Assembly: GCF_003182485.1 (NCBI RefSeq) | Contig: NZ_QGTX01000001.1 | Location: 2,806,001 to 2,870,000, forward strand | DNA: 64,000 nucleotides | Direction of reading: 5' to 3' | DNA from: Geodermatophilus normandii | GTDB lineage: Bacteria > Actinomycetota > Actinomycetes > Mycobacteriales > Geodermatophilaceae | Part shown: one piece after another, positions 46,281 through 55,493 of the stretch | Numbering within the stretch: position 1 is the first letter of the stretch | How the letters are laid out: each line of letters opens with the position of its first letter | Program-made: the position numbers and the translations under genes | The notes under the pieces: generated by a model | The model's input: only the letters and a program-made list of their open reading frames with translations | What the model was told of the DNA's origin: nothing | Databases searched by the model: none

Positions 46281-47336
46281 GTGAGCACCGCACCCGCCGT
46301 TCCGCCGTCCCCCGCCGACTCGGACCTCGTGCGGGCCGCGCGGGGCCTGCCGGTGCAGCGGACGCCGGTGTGGTTCATGCGGCAGGCCGGCCGGTCGCTG
46401 CCGGAGTACCGCGCGCTGCGCGCCGGGACCGCCATGCTCGAGGCCTGCCAGGACCCCGACCTGGTCACCGAGATCACCCTGCAGCCGGTCCGCCGGCACG
46501 GCGTGGACGCCGCGATCCTCTTCTCCGACATCGTCCTGCCGCTGGTGGTCGCCGGGGTCGACATCGAGATCAAGCCGGGTGTGGGCCCGGTCGTGGCGAA
46601 CCCGGTGCGCACGGTCGCCGACGTCGACGCGCTGCCCGACCTCGAGCCCGACCGGCTGGACTTCCTCGCGACGGCGGTGCGGCGGCTGGTCGCCGAGCTC
46701 GGGCCGACGCCGCTGATCGGCTTCGCCGGCGCGCCGTTCACCCTCGCCACCTACCTGATCGAGGGCGGCCCCTCCAAGGAGCACGCCCGCACCAAGGCCT
46801 TCATGTACGCCGAGCCGGAGGCCTGGAGCCGCCTGCTGACCCGGCTGGCGGTCTCGGCGGCCACCTTCCTGCGCGTCCAGATCGACTCCGGCGCCTCGGC
46901 GGTGCAGCTGTTCGACTCCTGGGCCGGCGTGCTGTCGGCCGTCGACTACGGCACCCGCGTGCTGCCGCACTCGCGGGCGGTCTTCGACGGGCTCGGGGAC
47001 CGGGACGTGCCGCGGGTGCACTTCGGCGTCGGCACCGGCGAGTTGCTCGCGCTGATCGGCGACGCCGGGGCCGACGTCGTCGGCGTCGACTGGCGGGTGC
47101 CGCTGGACGAGGCGGCCCGGCGGGTGGGGCCGCAGCGGTCGCTGCAGGGCAACCTCGACCCCGCCGTCCTGCTGGCCGACCGGGCCACCGTCGACCGCGA
47201 GGTCCGCCGCGTCGTCGAGCAGGGCCGCGCCGCCCGCGGGCACGTGTTCAACCTGGGCCACGGCGTGCTGCCCGAGACCGACCCGGGTGTGCTCACGCAC
47301 GTGGTGGAGCTGGTGCACGAGCTGTCCGCGCGATGA
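46281..47336 (+). CDS. hemE: Uroporphyrinogen decarboxylase
   Basis: Decarboxylates uroporphyrinogen III to coproporphyrinogen III. 351 aa. Signatures: [19 protein letters not shown] (substrate-binding), [12 protein letters not shown] (catalytic Asp), [30 protein letters not shown], and [10 protein letters not shown] with [15 protein letters not shown] start; divergent from DUF3000 with 76 bases between. First gene of a heme operon: its stop overlaps the following ATG (ATGA). Confidence 0.96.
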   Translation: MSTAPAVPPSPADSDLVRAARGLPVQRTPVWFMRQAGRSLPEYRALRAGTAMLEACQDPDLVTEITLQPVRRHGVDAAILFSDIVLPLVVAGVDIEIKPGVGPVVANPVRTVADVDALPDLEPDRLDFLATAVRRLVAELGPTPLIGFAGAPFTLATYLIEGGPSKEHARTKAFMYAEPEAWSRLLTRLAVSAATFLRVQIDSGASAVQLFDSWAGVLSAVDYGTRVLPHSRAVFDGLGDRDVPRVHFGVGTGELLALIGDAGADVVGVDWRVPLDEAARRVGPQRSLQGNLDPAVLLADRATVDREVRRVVEQGRAARGHVFNLGHGVLPETDPGVLTHVVELVHELSAR

Positions 47337-48718
47337 CGTCCCCCGCCCGCACGACCCGCGTCGTCGTCGTCGGCGCGGGGATCGCCGGGCTGACGGCCGC
47401 CTTCGAGTGGTCCCGGCGGCGGCCCGGCGACGAGGTCGTCGTCGTCGAGGCCGGCGGGCGGATCGGCGGCAAGATCGACCGGGTCGAGCTCGCCGGCACC
47501 TGGTACGACACCGGCCCCGAGGCGGTGCTGGCCCGCGTGCCGGAGGCGGTGGAGCTGGTCGAGGCGCTCGGCCTGGGCGACCGGCTGGTGGCGCCGCGGA
47601 CCACGCAGGCCGCGATCGTGCTGCCCGACGGCCGCCACCCGCTGCCGCCCGGGACGGTGCAGGGGGTGCCGACGTCGGCCGACGGGCTGGCCGGCGTGCT
47701 CACCCCCGACGGTGTCGCGCGGGTGCGGGCCGAGGCCGACCTGCCGCCGCTGCGCCTCGACGGTGACGTCTCCGTGGGCGCGCTGCTGCGGTCCCGCCTC
47801 GGGGACGAGGTGGTCGACCGGCTCGTCGAGCCGCTGCTCGGCGGGGTCTACGCCGGCCGCCCGGACGACCTCTCGCTGGCCGCCACCATGCCGGCGCTGG
47901 CCGCCCACCTCGCCGGCGCCGACTCGGTGCTCGCCGCCGCCGTGGCCGCCCGCGACGCCGGGGCGCGCAGCCGCGGCGACGTCGACGGGCCGGTGTTCGT
48001 GACCGTCGCCGACGGCCTCGGCTCGCTGCCGCAGGCGCTGGTGGCGGCGTCGGGCGCGGAGGTGCGGCTGCGCACGCCGGCGCACGCGATCCGCTGGGCG
48101 CACGGGCGGCTCGAGGTCGCGGTGGGGCCGACCGCCGCCCCCGAGGTGCTGGAGGCCGACGCCGTCGTCGTCACCGCGCCGGCCGGCAAGTCCGCGCGGC
48201 TGCTGGCGGGAGTGGCCCCGGACGCCGTCGAGCCGTTGCGGGGCATCCCGTACGCCTCGATGGCCGTCGTCGCGACGGCCTTCCCGTCCCAGCCGGTCGA
48301 CGCCGGGTCGGGCCTGCTGGTCCCGCCGGTGACCGGGCGGCTGGTCAAGGGCGTGACGGTGTCGTCGTCGAAGTGGCCGCACCTGTCCGGCGACGGCCTG
48401 CTGCGGGTGCGCGCGTCCGTGGGGCGCTACGGCGACGAGTCGCAACTGCAGCGCGACGACGACGACCTGACCGCCGCGGTGGTCGCCGACGTCGCCGACC
48501 TGCTCGGCCTCGAGCGCCGCGAGCCGCTGGAGGCCCACCTCGTGCGCTGGGGCGGCGGGCTGCCGCAGTACCTCGTCGGCCATCCGCAGCGGGTGGTCGC
48601 GATCCGCGACGCCGTCGGCGCCGTGCCGGGGCTCGCGGTGGCCGGGGCGGCCTACGACGGCGTCGGCGTGCCGGCCTGCATCCGCGGCGCGCGCCGCGCG
48701 GTCGAGGCGCTGGCCTGA
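47333..48718 (+). CDS. hemY: Coproporphyrinogen III / protoporphyrinogen oxidase (HemY, CgoX)
   Basis: 461-aa FAD-dependent oxidase: dinucleotide motif [73 protein letters not shown] and the C-terminal [18 protein letters not shown]. Since hemQ follows, the enzyme most likely oxidises coproporphyrinogen III to coproporphyrin III, as in other Gram-positive bacteria. ATG overlaps hemE by four bases. Confidence 0.93.
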   Translation: MTSPARTTRVVVVGAGIAGLTAAFEWSRRRPGDEVVVVEAGGRIGGKIDRVELAGTWYDTGPEAVLARVPEAVELVEALGLGDRLVAPRTTQAAIVLPDGRHPLPPGTVQGVPTSADGLAGVLTPDGVARVRAEADLPPLRLDGDVSVGALLRSRLGDEVVDRLVEPLLGGVYAGRPDDLSLAATMPALAAHLAGADSVLAAAVAARDAGARSRGDVDGPVFVTVADGLGSLPQALVAASGAEVRLRTPAHAIRWAHGRLEVAVGPTAAPEVLEADAVVVTAPAGKSARLLAGVAPDAVEPLRGIPYASMAVVATAFPSQPVDAGSGLLVPPVTGRLVKGVTVSSSKWPHLSGDGLLRVRASVGRYGDESQLQRDDDDLTAAVVADVADLLGLERREPLEAHLVRWGGGLPQYLVGHPQRVVAIRDAVGAVPGLAVAGAAYDGVGVPACIRGARRAVEALA

Positions 48719-48740
48719 CACCGCCTGGGAGGCTGGCGCC

Positions 48741-49199
48741 GTGACCGCCTCCCTCCTCCTGCGCGCCGCCCTGCTCGGGACCGCCGCCGGGGGCCGCAGC
48801 TCCCTCGGCCTCGCCGCCCCCGCGCTCACCGCTCCCGCGCGGCTGCCGGTGCGCCTGGCCGCGCTCGCCGCCGTCGCGGGGGAGGTCGTCGCCGACAAGC
48901 TGCCGGGCACCCCGTCCCGCACCGTCCCGCCGAGCGCCGCGTTCCGGCTGGCCTCCGGTGCCGGCGGCGGCGCGCTGCTCGCCCGGCGGGGGCACGCCGG
49001 GGTCGTGCTGCCCGTCCTGGCCGGGGCGGCCGGTGCCGCGGCGGGCACGCTCGGCGGCGCGCGGTGGCGGGCCCGGGCGGGGGAGCGGGTGCCGGACTGG
49101 CAGGCCGCACTGGCCGAGGACGCCGTCGTCCTCGCGCTGGCCACGCTCGCCTGCCTGCCCGGACGGCGCGGCCGGGGGCGCGGGACAATGGGGGCATGA
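48741..49199 (+). CDS. Small membrane protein in the heme operon (DUF4126-like)
   Basis: 152 aa, Ala-rich with three or four hydrophobic helices ([66 protein letters not shown]). [12 protein letters not shown] resembles the helical repeat proteins of DUF4126. GTG start at 48741; the stop overlaps hemQ by four bases, so it is translated together with the decarboxylase. Function not known. Confidence 0.7.
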   Translation: MTASLLLRAALLGTAAGGRSSLGLAAPALTAPARLPVRLAALAAVAGEVVADKLPGTPSRTVPPSAAFRLASGAGGGALLARRGHAGVVLPVLAGAAGAAAGTLGGARWRARAGERVPDWQAALAEDAVVLALATLACLPGRRGRGRGTMGA

Positions 49200-49912
49200 G
49201 CGAGCAGACCGAGACCAAGAGCGTCGGCAAGCGGGCGAACGAGCTCAACTCCCTGATCCGCTACACGATGTGGTCGGTGTTCCGGCTCACGCGGCCGCTG
49301 GCCGACGACCAGCGCACCGCGGCCGCCGACGAGGTCGCGGGCCTGTTCGAGGAGCTGGCCGGCAAGGGCGTCGTCGTCCGCGGGACCTACGACGTCGCCG
49401 CGCTGCGCGCCGATGCCGACGTGATGGTCTGGTGGCACGCCGAGACGCCCGAGGCGCTGCAGGAGGCCTACACCCGGCTGCGCCGCACCCAGCTCGGCCG
49501 CTCGCTGGACCCGGTGTGGTCGCAGATGGCGCTGCACCGGCCGGCGGAGTTCAACCGCAGCCACATCCCGGCGTTCCTCGCGGAGGAGGAGCCGCGGCGC
49601 TACGTCTGCGTCTACCCGTTCGTGCGGTCCTACGAGTGGTACCTGCTGCCCGACGAGGAGCGGCGGGACATGCTCAAGGAGCACGGCATGCAGGCCCGGC
49701 CCTACCCCGACGTGCGGGCCAACACGGTGGCCTCCTTCGGCCTCGGTGACTACGAGTGGATGCTCGCCTTCGAGGCCGACGAGCTGCACCGCATCGTCGA
49801 CCTCATGCGCGACCTGCGGGCCAGCCGCGCCCGCCGGCACGTCCGCGAGGAGGTGCCGTTCTACACCGGCGTCCGCAAGCCCGTCGCCGAGCTGGTCCGC
49901 GACCTCGCCTGA
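49196..49912 (+). CDS. hemQ: Coproheme decarboxylase
   Basis: 238-aa chlorite-dismutase-fold enzyme that converts Fe-coproporphyrin III to heme b with peroxide. [39 protein letters not shown] (the reactive Tyr), [21 protein letters not shown] (proximal His) and [19 protein letters not shown] are diagnostic of actinobacterial HemQ; the Arg of true chlorite dismutases is absent. ATG at 49196. Completes the hemE-hemY-hemQ coproporphyrin route; hemH is not in the window. Repeat copy F follows its stop. Confidence 0.95.
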   Translation: MSEQTETKSVGKRANELNSLIRYTMWSVFRLTRPLADDQRTAAADEVAGLFEELAGKGVVVRGTYDVAALRADADVMVWWHAETPEALQEAYTRLRRTQLGRSLDPVWSQMALHRPAEFNRSHIPAFLAEEEPRRYVCVYPFVRSYEWYLLPDEERRDMLKEHGMQARPYPDVRANTVASFGLGDYEWMLAFEADELHRIVDLMRDLRASRARRHVREEVPFYTGVRKPVAELVRDLA

Positions 49913-49916
49913 GCGA

Positions 49917-49969
49917 GGGCCCCGTCCTCCCCGCCCCTCGCGAGTCCGGGGCGGGACCGGGACGGGGCC
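49917..49969 (+). repeat. Stop-codon-proximal inverted repeat, copy F
   Basis: Arms GGGCCCCGTCC and GGACGGGGCC with inner CCGCCCC/GGGGCGG; begins five bases after the hemQ stop. Ends just before the convergent msrB stop, so it can end both transcripts. Confidence 0.65.
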
Positions 49970-49974
49970 GACGC

Positions 49975-50394
49975 TCAGCCCTCGGCGGGCTGCAGGCGGA
50001 TGCTCACCGAGTTGATGCAGTAGCGGTCGCCGGTCGGCGTCTGCGGGGCGTCCTCGAAGACGTGGCCGAGGTGGCTGTGGCAGGTGCCGCACAGGACCTC
50101 GACGCGCAGCATGCCGAGGCTGCGGTCCTCGCGGAGCACCACGTGGTCCTGCGCGGACGGCTCGTAGAAGGACGGCCAGCCGCAGTGCGAGTCGAACTTG
50201 GTCTCCGAGCGGAACAGCTCGGCGCCGCAGGCCCGGCAGGTGTAGACGCCGACGGTCTTCGTGTCGACGTACTCACCGGTCCACGGCCGCTCGGTGCCGG
50301 CCTGGCGCAGCACCGCGTACTCCTGCGGGGACAGCTGGGCGCGCCACTCCGCGTCGCTCTTGGTCACCTTCGGCTGGGAAGCGGACGTCGTCAT
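49975..50394 (-). CDS. msrB: Peptide-methionine (R)-S-oxide reductase
   Basis: 139 aa, cytoplasmic MsrB: zinc cysteines in YTCRACGAELF and LCGTCHSHLGHVF, substrate pocket KFDSHCGWPSFYEP, catalytic Cys in RYCINSVSIRLQP. Repairs methionine-R-sulfoxide with thioredoxin. ATG start at 50394 gives the standard domain; an upstream GC-rich extension in frame is not likely. It starts 40 bases after the stop of the response regulator on the same strand, so it may be co-transcribed with that two-component system. Confidence 0.95.
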   Translation of the reverse strand: MTTSASQPKVTKSDAEWRAQLSPQEYAVLRQAGTERPWTGEYVDTKTVGVYTCRACGAELFRSETKFDSHCGWPSFYEPSAQDHVVLREDRSLGMLRVEVLCGTCHSHLGHVFEDAPQTPTGDRYCINSVSIRLQPAEG

Positions 50395-50434
50395 GCCAGG
50401 GGCAACGGGCGGCGCCACGGCGGGATTCCCCGCG

Positions 50435-51088
50435 TCAGCGGCCCAGACCGGCCTCGCGCGCCCGCACGATCGCCTGCGCACGGTCGGTGACCTGCAGCTT
50501 GGTCAGCACGTTGGACACCACGTTGCGCACCGTCTTCGGCGACAGGTACAGCGCCGCGGCGATCTGCGGGTTGGACCGCCCGGCCGCCACCAGGTCGAGC
50601 ACCTCGCGCTCGCGGGCGGTCAGCTGCGGGAAGGCGGTCTCCGGACCGGCCGGACCCGCGGTGAAGAACTCCGCGATCCGCCGGGCCAGCGCGGCACCGA
50701 ACACCGCCCCGCCCGAGGCGACCGTGGTGATCGCCCGGACCACCTCCTCCTGGTCGGCGCCCTTGAGCAGGTAGCCCCGGGCACCGGCCCGGACGGCGGC
50801 GAACACGGTGCCGTCGTCCTCGCTCATGGTCAGCACCACCACCCCCACCGACGGCGTCTCGACGGCGATCCGCCGGGTCGCCTCGATGCCGTCGAGCACC
50901 GGCATCTGCACGTCCATGACGACGACGTCGGGCAGCTGGTCGCGGACCACCTCGACCGCCGCCGCGCCGTCGGCCGCGGTGCCGACCACCTCCAGGCCCG
51001 GCACCGAGCCGAGCAGCAGCGCCAGCCCGTCCCGGTACACCGGGTGGTCGTCGGCGACGACGATCCGCAGCGGCTCGTCCTCAGTCAC
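50435..51088 (-). CDS. NarL/LuxR-family response regulator
   Basis: 217 aa. Receiver domain with LRIVVADDHPVYRDGLALLL, phosphoacceptor Asp in PDVVVMDVQMPVLDGIEA, and LLKGADQEEV (Lys); C-terminal LuxR helix-turn-helix LTAREREVLDLVAAGRSNPQ and SPKTVRNVVSNVLTKL. ATG overlaps the end of the kinase gene by eight bases, so kinase and regulator are one unit. Targets unknown. Confidence 0.94.
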   Translation of the reverse strand: MTEDEPLRIVVADDHPVYRDGLALLLGSVPGLEVVGTAADGAAAVEVVRDQLPDVVVMDVQMPVLDGIEATRRIAVETPSVGVVVLTMSEDDGTVFAAVRAGARGYLLKGADQEEVVRAITTVASGGAVFGAALARRIAEFFTAGPAGPETAFPQLTAREREVLDLVAAGRSNPQIAAALYLSPKTVRNVVSNVLTKLQVTDRAQAIVRAREAGLGR

Positions 51089-53219
51089 GCGGTTCCCCTC
51101 CCTCGACGGGCAGCACCGCCCGCACCTGCGTCCCGCCCTCCGCCGGGCAGCTGACCGTGCAGCGCCCGCCGAGCTCGGCGGCCCGCTCGCGCAGCGACAC
51201 CAGCCCGACGCCTGCCGCGCGGTCGGGCGGGATGCCCACGCCGTCGTCGGCCACCGTCACCTCCAGGGCGCCGTCGGCGTCGCGGGCCAGCCGCACCCGC
51301 ACCCGCGTGGCCGACGCGTGCCGCGCCGCGTTGGCCAGCGCCTCCGACGCGATCCGGTAGGCCGCCACCTCCACGGCCGCGGGCAGGTCGGCGAGCCCCT
51401 CGGCCTCGACGGTCACCGGCACCGCCGGCGCCAGCAGCCGCTCGGCCTGCTGGCGCACCGCACCGGCCAGCCCGAGGTCGTCGAGCGCGGGCGGGCGCAG
51501 GTCGTGCACCAGCCGGCGCACGTCGGCCAGCGCGGCGGCGACGTCGTCGCGCGCCTGGCGCAGCAGCGCGTCGGCGTCGTCGGGGCGGCTCGCGGCCAGG
51601 TTGCGCGCGGTGTCGATGCGCAGCACCACCGCGCCGAGCGAGGGGCCGAGCCCGTCGTGCAGGTCGCGGCGCAGTCGGCGGCGCTCCTCCTCGCGGGCGG
51701 TGACCAGCTGCTCGCGGCTGGCCTGCAGCTGGGCGGCCAGCGACCCGGCGCGGGCGGCCGCCGCGGCCTGCCGGACGACGTCGGCGAGCAACCGCTCGTC
51801 GCGGGGAACCAGGTGCGCGCGGACGCCGGAGCGGGGGAGCACCAGCCGGCCGACCTCCTCGCCGCGGTAGGCGATCGGCAGGGACTGCACGGCGCCGGGG
51901 CGGGTGCCGTGCTCGGCGAGCAGCCGGCCGCCGTCGGCGGAGTCCACCTCGACGCCCACGTAGGGGGTGCGGAACGCCTCGGCGATGCCGGCCGCGACCG
52001 CCATGAGCTGCTCCTCGGCGCCGTCGGAGCGCTCGAGCCGCTCGGCCAGGCCGGAGACGACGCGGTAGGGGTCCTCCCGCTCGCCGAGGACCCACCGGCG
52101 GACCAGCCGCCACAGCGGCGCGCGCAGCGGGACGTACACGCCGGCCACCAGCAGCAGGGTCAGCAGGGTCGCGTCGCGCCCGCCGAGGGCGTCGCCGAGC
52201 AGGGCGCCGGCCGCGCCGAGCACCAGCAGGTCGAGCAGCACCACGCCGACGGCGAGGCCGCCGTACACGAGGGTGCCGCCGAGGAGCCGGTCGATGTCCA
52301 CCGCGCGCGGCCGCAGGACGCCGACGGCGACCGCGGCACCGGTGAGCGTGACCGCGACGGACAGCGCGACCGAGGCCTCGTCCCCGGGGACGAAGAGGAC
52401 GGTGAGCATGACGAGGAGGTCGACGACGGCCGCCCAGAGCAGCCAGCGCATCCGCCGCCGGTCCTCGCCGTCGGCCCGCCGGTACCGGACGACGACGGCG
52501 GCGACGGGGACGACCACGCCCAGGAGCGCGAGGGGGAACGCCAGCCGCAGGAGTGGGAGCGCGATCGACTCGGGCAGCGGCAGGCTGGTGGGATCCAGGT
52601 CGAGCGAGCGGTAGACGGCCGGGGTCTCGGTGCCGGCGCGCGCGTCCGCGATCCGGGACGGCACGACCAGCAGCAGCGTCGGCAGGAGCGCGGTCATCGC
52701 CAGGCTGAGCACGCCGGCCGGCCGCCAGCGCCCGGACGGCAGCCGCCCGTGGGGGTACAGCAGGAGGAGGAGGGGCAGCTCGAGCAGCAGCCAGGCGCCG
52801 AACCGGTTCACGAACCAGAACGCGGCCGTGGCCCCCGCCAGCGGCGGGTCGTCCTGCACGGCGAAGGTCAGCCACGACTGTGCGAGGCCGTCGAGGGCCC
52901 ACAGCAGGCCGGTGCCACCGACCACCCAGGAGACGGCGTTGCGCGGGGCGCGGCGCAGGAGCAGGGCGGCGGGGACGGCGAGCCCGGCACCGGGCAGGGC
53001 GACGGTCCAGCCGGGCGTCGTCTGCGCGGCGTCGCGGGCGGCGCCCGGCGTCACCCCGTCGAGGACGGCCGCCCCGACCGCGGCGGCCACGGTGACCGCG
53101 ACGAGCAGCCACCCGGCCACGCGCAGCGCGGGTGCGGCACCCGCGGCCCGCTCGCGCGGCGCGGGAGGACCGGCCTCCGGCGCCGTCGTGGGCCCGGTCA
53201 CCGGGGCCTGGGTCTGCAC
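51081..53219 (-). CDS. NarL-type sensor histidine kinase with multi-pass membrane domain
   Basis: 712 aa. N-terminal membrane part with about nine helices (WLLVAVTVAAAVGAAVLDG, FGAWLLLELPLLLLLYPHG, LLWAAVVDLLVMLTVLFV, VLLDLLVLGAAGALLGD), a GAF-like segment (about 390-500), HisKA_3 with phosphoacceptor His in RRLRRDLHDGLGPSLGAVV, and HATPase_c (ALANAARHASATRVRV, VADDGVGIPPD, GLVSLRERAAELGG). Stimulus unknown; absence of a long extracytoplasmic loop suggests membrane or intracellular sensing. GTG start; divergent from the 53395 membrane protein. Confidence 0.92.
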   Translation of the reverse strand: MQTQAPVTGPTTAPEAGPPAPRERAAGAAPALRVAGWLLVAVTVAAAVGAAVLDGVTPGAARDAAQTTPGWTVALPGAGLAVPAALLLRRAPRNAVSWVVGGTGLLWALDGLAQSWLTFAVQDDPPLAGATAAFWFVNRFGAWLLLELPLLLLLYPHGRLPSGRWRPAGVLSLAMTALLPTLLLVVPSRIADARAGTETPAVYRSLDLDPTSLPLPESIALPLLRLAFPLALLGVVVPVAAVVVRYRRADGEDRRRMRWLLWAAVVDLLVMLTVLFVPGDEASVALSVAVTLTGAAVAVGVLRPRAVDIDRLLGGTLVYGGLAVGVVLLDLLVLGAAGALLGDALGGRDATLLTLLLVAGVYVPLRAPLWRLVRRWVLGEREDPYRVVSGLAERLERSDGAEEQLMAVAAGIAEAFRTPYVGVEVDSADGGRLLAEHGTRPGAVQSLPIAYRGEEVGRLVLPRSGVRAHLVPRDERLLADVVRQAAAAARAGSLAAQLQASREQLVTAREEERRRLRRDLHDGLGPSLGAVVLRIDTARNLAASRPDDADALLRQARDDVAAALADVRRLVHDLRPPALDDLGLAGAVRQQAERLLAPAVPVTVEAEGLADLPAAVEVAAYRIASEALANAARHASATRVRVRLARDADGALEVTVADDGVGIPPDRAAGVGLVSLRERAAELGGRCTVSCPAEGGTQVRAVLPVEGGEPRD

Positions 53220-53394
53220 GCGGGCGATCCTCGCCGACCTCCGTCCCGGCCGTCACGAGGCCGGTGTCCCGTGTCGCCCGGGACGGCGACCGGGACCGCA
53301 TCCGTGGCGCTGCGCCCTGGCTGCCCGGGACGCGTCCCCGAGACGGTTCCTCCACCGGCGCACAGGGCGCCGCCACCACGACCAGGGAGACGAG

Positions 53395-54045
53395 ATGTCC
53401 CTCAGCACCACCCCCGCGCCGGCCCGCACCGACGCCGCCGGGCTCCGGCCCGCCGGTCCGGCACCCCGTCCCGTCGCGTCCACCCGCTCGGTCCGCCGCG
53501 CCGGCATCGCGGTCGCCACCGGCTCGGCCGCCTGGGCGGCGGCGACCCTCGCCTTCGGCATCGACCCCGTCATCGGGTGGCAGGACCTCGTCTACGAGCT
53601 GACCGCGCTGCTGTTCCAGTTCGGCCTCGTCGCCCTGGTCTCCGTGCAGCTGACCACCGGGGCGATCGGGACCGGCCGGCTCGCCCGGACCCTCCTGCAC
53701 GTGGAGCACGTGCTGCTCGGTCTGGCGATCGTCTCGACGGGGACCTCGGCGTTCCTGCCGCAGTACGAGGAGGAGGCCTGGTACCTGGCCCTCGACGCCT
53801 TCTGGCCCCTGTCGATGGTGGGCATGTTCCTCATCGGCATCCGCATCGCGATCGCGGGCCGCTGGACCGGGGCTGCCCGGTGGTGGCCGCTGGGCGCCGA
53901 GAGCTGGGCGCCGATCAACATCCCGGTCGCGCAGATCGCGCCGGCCGCCGTCCCCTACACCGCCGCCGGCCACCTGCTGGTCGGCTACGTCGCCCTCGGG
54001 ATCGTCCTCGCCACCCGGCCGCACCTGACCGGGGCGCGCGACTAG
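53395..54045 (+). CDS. Hypothetical four- to five-helix membrane protein
   Basis: 216 aa. A disordered N-terminus (about 35 residues) precedes hydrophobic helices: GIAVATGSAAWAAATLAFG, LTALLFQFGLVALVSVQLTTG, HVEHVLLGLAIVSTGTSAFL, MVGMFLIGIRIAIAG, GHLLVGYVALGIVLA. No known transporter motif. ATG follows AGGGAGACGAG. Divergent from the sensor kinase, so it could be under that system's control; this is only positional inference. Confidence 0.75.
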   Translation: MSLSTTPAPARTDAAGLRPAGPAPRPVASTRSVRRAGIAVATGSAAWAAATLAFGIDPVIGWQDLVYELTALLFQFGLVALVSVQLTTGAIGTGRLARTLLHVEHVLLGLAIVSTGTSAFLPQYEEEAWYLALDAFWPLSMVGMFLIGIRIAIAGRWTGAARWWPLGAESWAPINIPVAQIAPAAVPYTAAGHLLVGYVALGIVLATRPHLTGARD

Positions 54046-54067
54046 CGGGCACCGGTCCCGCGCCGAC

Positions 54068-54106
54068 GGCGCCCCGCCACCCCGTGACCCCGGGTGGCGG
54101 GGCGCC
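54068..54106 (+). terminator. 15-bp perfect terminator hairpin
   Basis: GGCGCCCCGCCACCC / GGGTGGCGGGGCGCC with a nine-base loop, 23 bases past the membrane protein stop. Confidence 0.75.
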
Positions 54107-54133
54107 GCCGTGCGCACGGGGAGACTGGACGGC

Positions 54134-54598
54134 GTGACACCGCCCGACGCGCCCCTGGCCGACACCTGGTTCTCCCGCGACCTGCCCGTGCTGCGGGCCG
54201 TCGCCCGGCTGGTGGACGAGCCGAAGCACGGCGGGGCGCCGTACCTGCTCGGCTCCGTCGTCCCGGGCAGCGGCCTGCCCAAGGAGCAGGTGATCGCCGC
54301 GGCGAAGGCGCTCGCCGCGGCGGGCTACATCGAGCCGCTGACCAACCACGCCGGCGACATCGTGCGGATCACCGGCATCTCCGCCGAGGCGCGGCGGCTG
54401 GCGGGGCTGTGGCCGACCCCGCAGGGGGAGTGGGAGCGGCTGCTGGAGCAGGCGCAGGTCCGGGCCGAGCGGGCGCCGACGGACGTCGAGCGCGACCGCT
54501 GGCGGGCCTTCGCCGACGCCGCGCGGGCGGTGGGCCCGGACGCGGGGGCGCTGCTCATGCAGGCGCTGGTCGGCGGGTACGTGCCCCGGGCGCGCTGA
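54134..54598 (+). CDS. Hypothetical protein with winged-helix-like region
   Basis: 154 aa, soluble. PHTG-free; main segments are TWFSRDLPVLRAVARLVDEP, GSGLPKEQVIAAAKALAAAG and GDIVRITGISAEARRLAGLW, with a helical C-terminus (ERLLEQAQVRAER, FADAARAVG). The first half resembles a winged helix (strand-helix-helix) used by small regulators, but no family could be named. GTG 54134 preferred over ATG-less upstream extension. Convergent with the cold-shock gene. Confidence 0.65.
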   Translation: MTPPDAPLADTWFSRDLPVLRAVARLVDEPKHGGAPYLLGSVVPGSGLPKEQVIAAAKALAAAGYIEPLTNHAGDIVRITGISAEARRLAGLWPTPQGEWERLLEQAQVRAERAPTDVERDRWRAFADAARAVGPDAGALLMQALVGGYVPRAR

Positions 54599-54612
54599 CC
54601 GGGCCCCCGACG

Positions 54613-54649
54613 ACAGCGCCCCGCCCGGAGGACCGGACGGGGGCGCTGT
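54613..54649. terminator. Bidirectional hairpin
   Basis: ACAGCGCCCC ... GGGGCGCTGT stem between the hypothetical gene and the convergent cold-shock gene. Confidence 0.65.
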
Positions 54650-54662
54650 GCTGATCAGGAGA

Positions 54663-54866
54663 TCAGAGCGGGGTGACGTTGGCCGCCTGCGGGCCCTTCT
54701 GGCCCTGCTCGACGTCGAACGAGATCCGCTGGCCTTCGTCGAGCGAGCGGTACCCGCTGGTCTGGATGGCCGAGTAGTGGACGAACACGTCAGGTCCGCC
54801 ACCGTCCGGGGTGGCGAAGCCGAACCCCTTCTCCGCGTTGAACCACTTGACAGTTCCTTCGGGCAT
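54663..54866 (-). CDS. cspA: Cold-shock protein (CspA family)
   Basis: 67-aa single-stranded nucleic-acid chaperone. Cold-shock domain with [19 protein letters not shown] (RNP1 KGFGFA) and [13 protein letters not shown] (RNP2 VFVHY), and C-terminal [21 protein letters not shown] after TAGGAGCG. Usual actinobacterial CspA, transcribed as a single gene; GGCAAG ... TAGGGT about 60 bases upstream could be its promoter. Confidence 0.97.
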   Translation of the reverse strand: MPEGTVKWFNAEKGFGFATPDGGGPDVFVHYSAIQTSGYRSLDEGQRISFDVEQGQKGPQAANVTPL

Positions 54867-55186
54867 TGCTCGCTCCTAGCTGCGATGGTGCATCGGGGTC
54901 CTGCCAGAGCGCAGGGCCTTCCCGACGCGAGGAACCCTAGCCGTCCGGAGCGCTCTTGCCGACCCCAGGGCCCCCGCGCGGCGCGTTCCGACCTGCGTTC
55001 CTCACGCTGAGCGACCTCCGGGAGCCGCCGCTGCGCCGTCCGGGGGACCGCCGTCCGCCCGGACCGGGGCCCGCGGTGGTGGTCTTGCGGCGATCGTGCG
55101 GTTGCCCTCAGCCGGCGCTGCGGCGCGACGGTCAGTGTCGTCGTCGCCGGGACGGACCCCGGCCCGCCGACCCCGAGGAGCCCGTC
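54867..55186. other. 320-base gap between cspA and a small gene
   Basis: Contains the leader and promoter of cspA (minus strand; possible -10 TAGGGT near 54935) and the ribosome site GAGGAG of the gene at 55187. No additional gene is supported. Confidence 0.5.
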
Positions 55187-55429
55187 ATGGAGACCCCCGC
55201 GCGCCCGCTCGTGCTCGTCGAGCTGGGCGACCTCGACACCGCCGACCTCGACGCCGTGCTGCGCGCCGAGCTCGACGAGCCGGCCGCCGCCGAGGTCCCG
55301 GACGCCGTGGCGGACGGGCCGGCCGCCGACGAGCTGGCCGCCCTCCTGGCCGACGTCCTGCGCTCCACCGGCACCGCCGCGGCCCTGGCGCACCGCCTCG
55401 GCGCGCACGCCGCCCTGCTCGCCGACTGA
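55187..55429 (+). CDS. Small acidic hypothetical protein
   Basis: 80 aa rich in Ala, Leu, Asp and Glu: PLVLVELGDLDTADLDAVLR, DELAALLADVLRSTGTAAAL. Probably helical. GAGGAG lies six bases before the ATG, which supports translation. No known family. A hairpin at 55450-55492 separates it from the convergent HNH gene. Confidence 0.55.
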   Translation: METPARPLVLVELGDLDTADLDAVLRAELDEPAAAEVPDAVADGPAADELAALLADVLRSTGTAAALAHRLGAHAALLAD

Positions 55430-55449
55430 GTCGGCTCCGGCCCGCCGGT

Positions 55450-55492
55450 CCTGGCCCCCGCACCACGGGGGCGCGGGGTCCAGGACCCGGCG
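55450..55492. terminator. Bidirectional hairpin
   Basis: CGCCGGTCCTGG ... CCAGGACCCGGCG with an inner CCCCCG/CGGGGG stem, between convergent stops at 55429 and 55494. Confidence 0.6.
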
Positions 55493-55493
55493 G

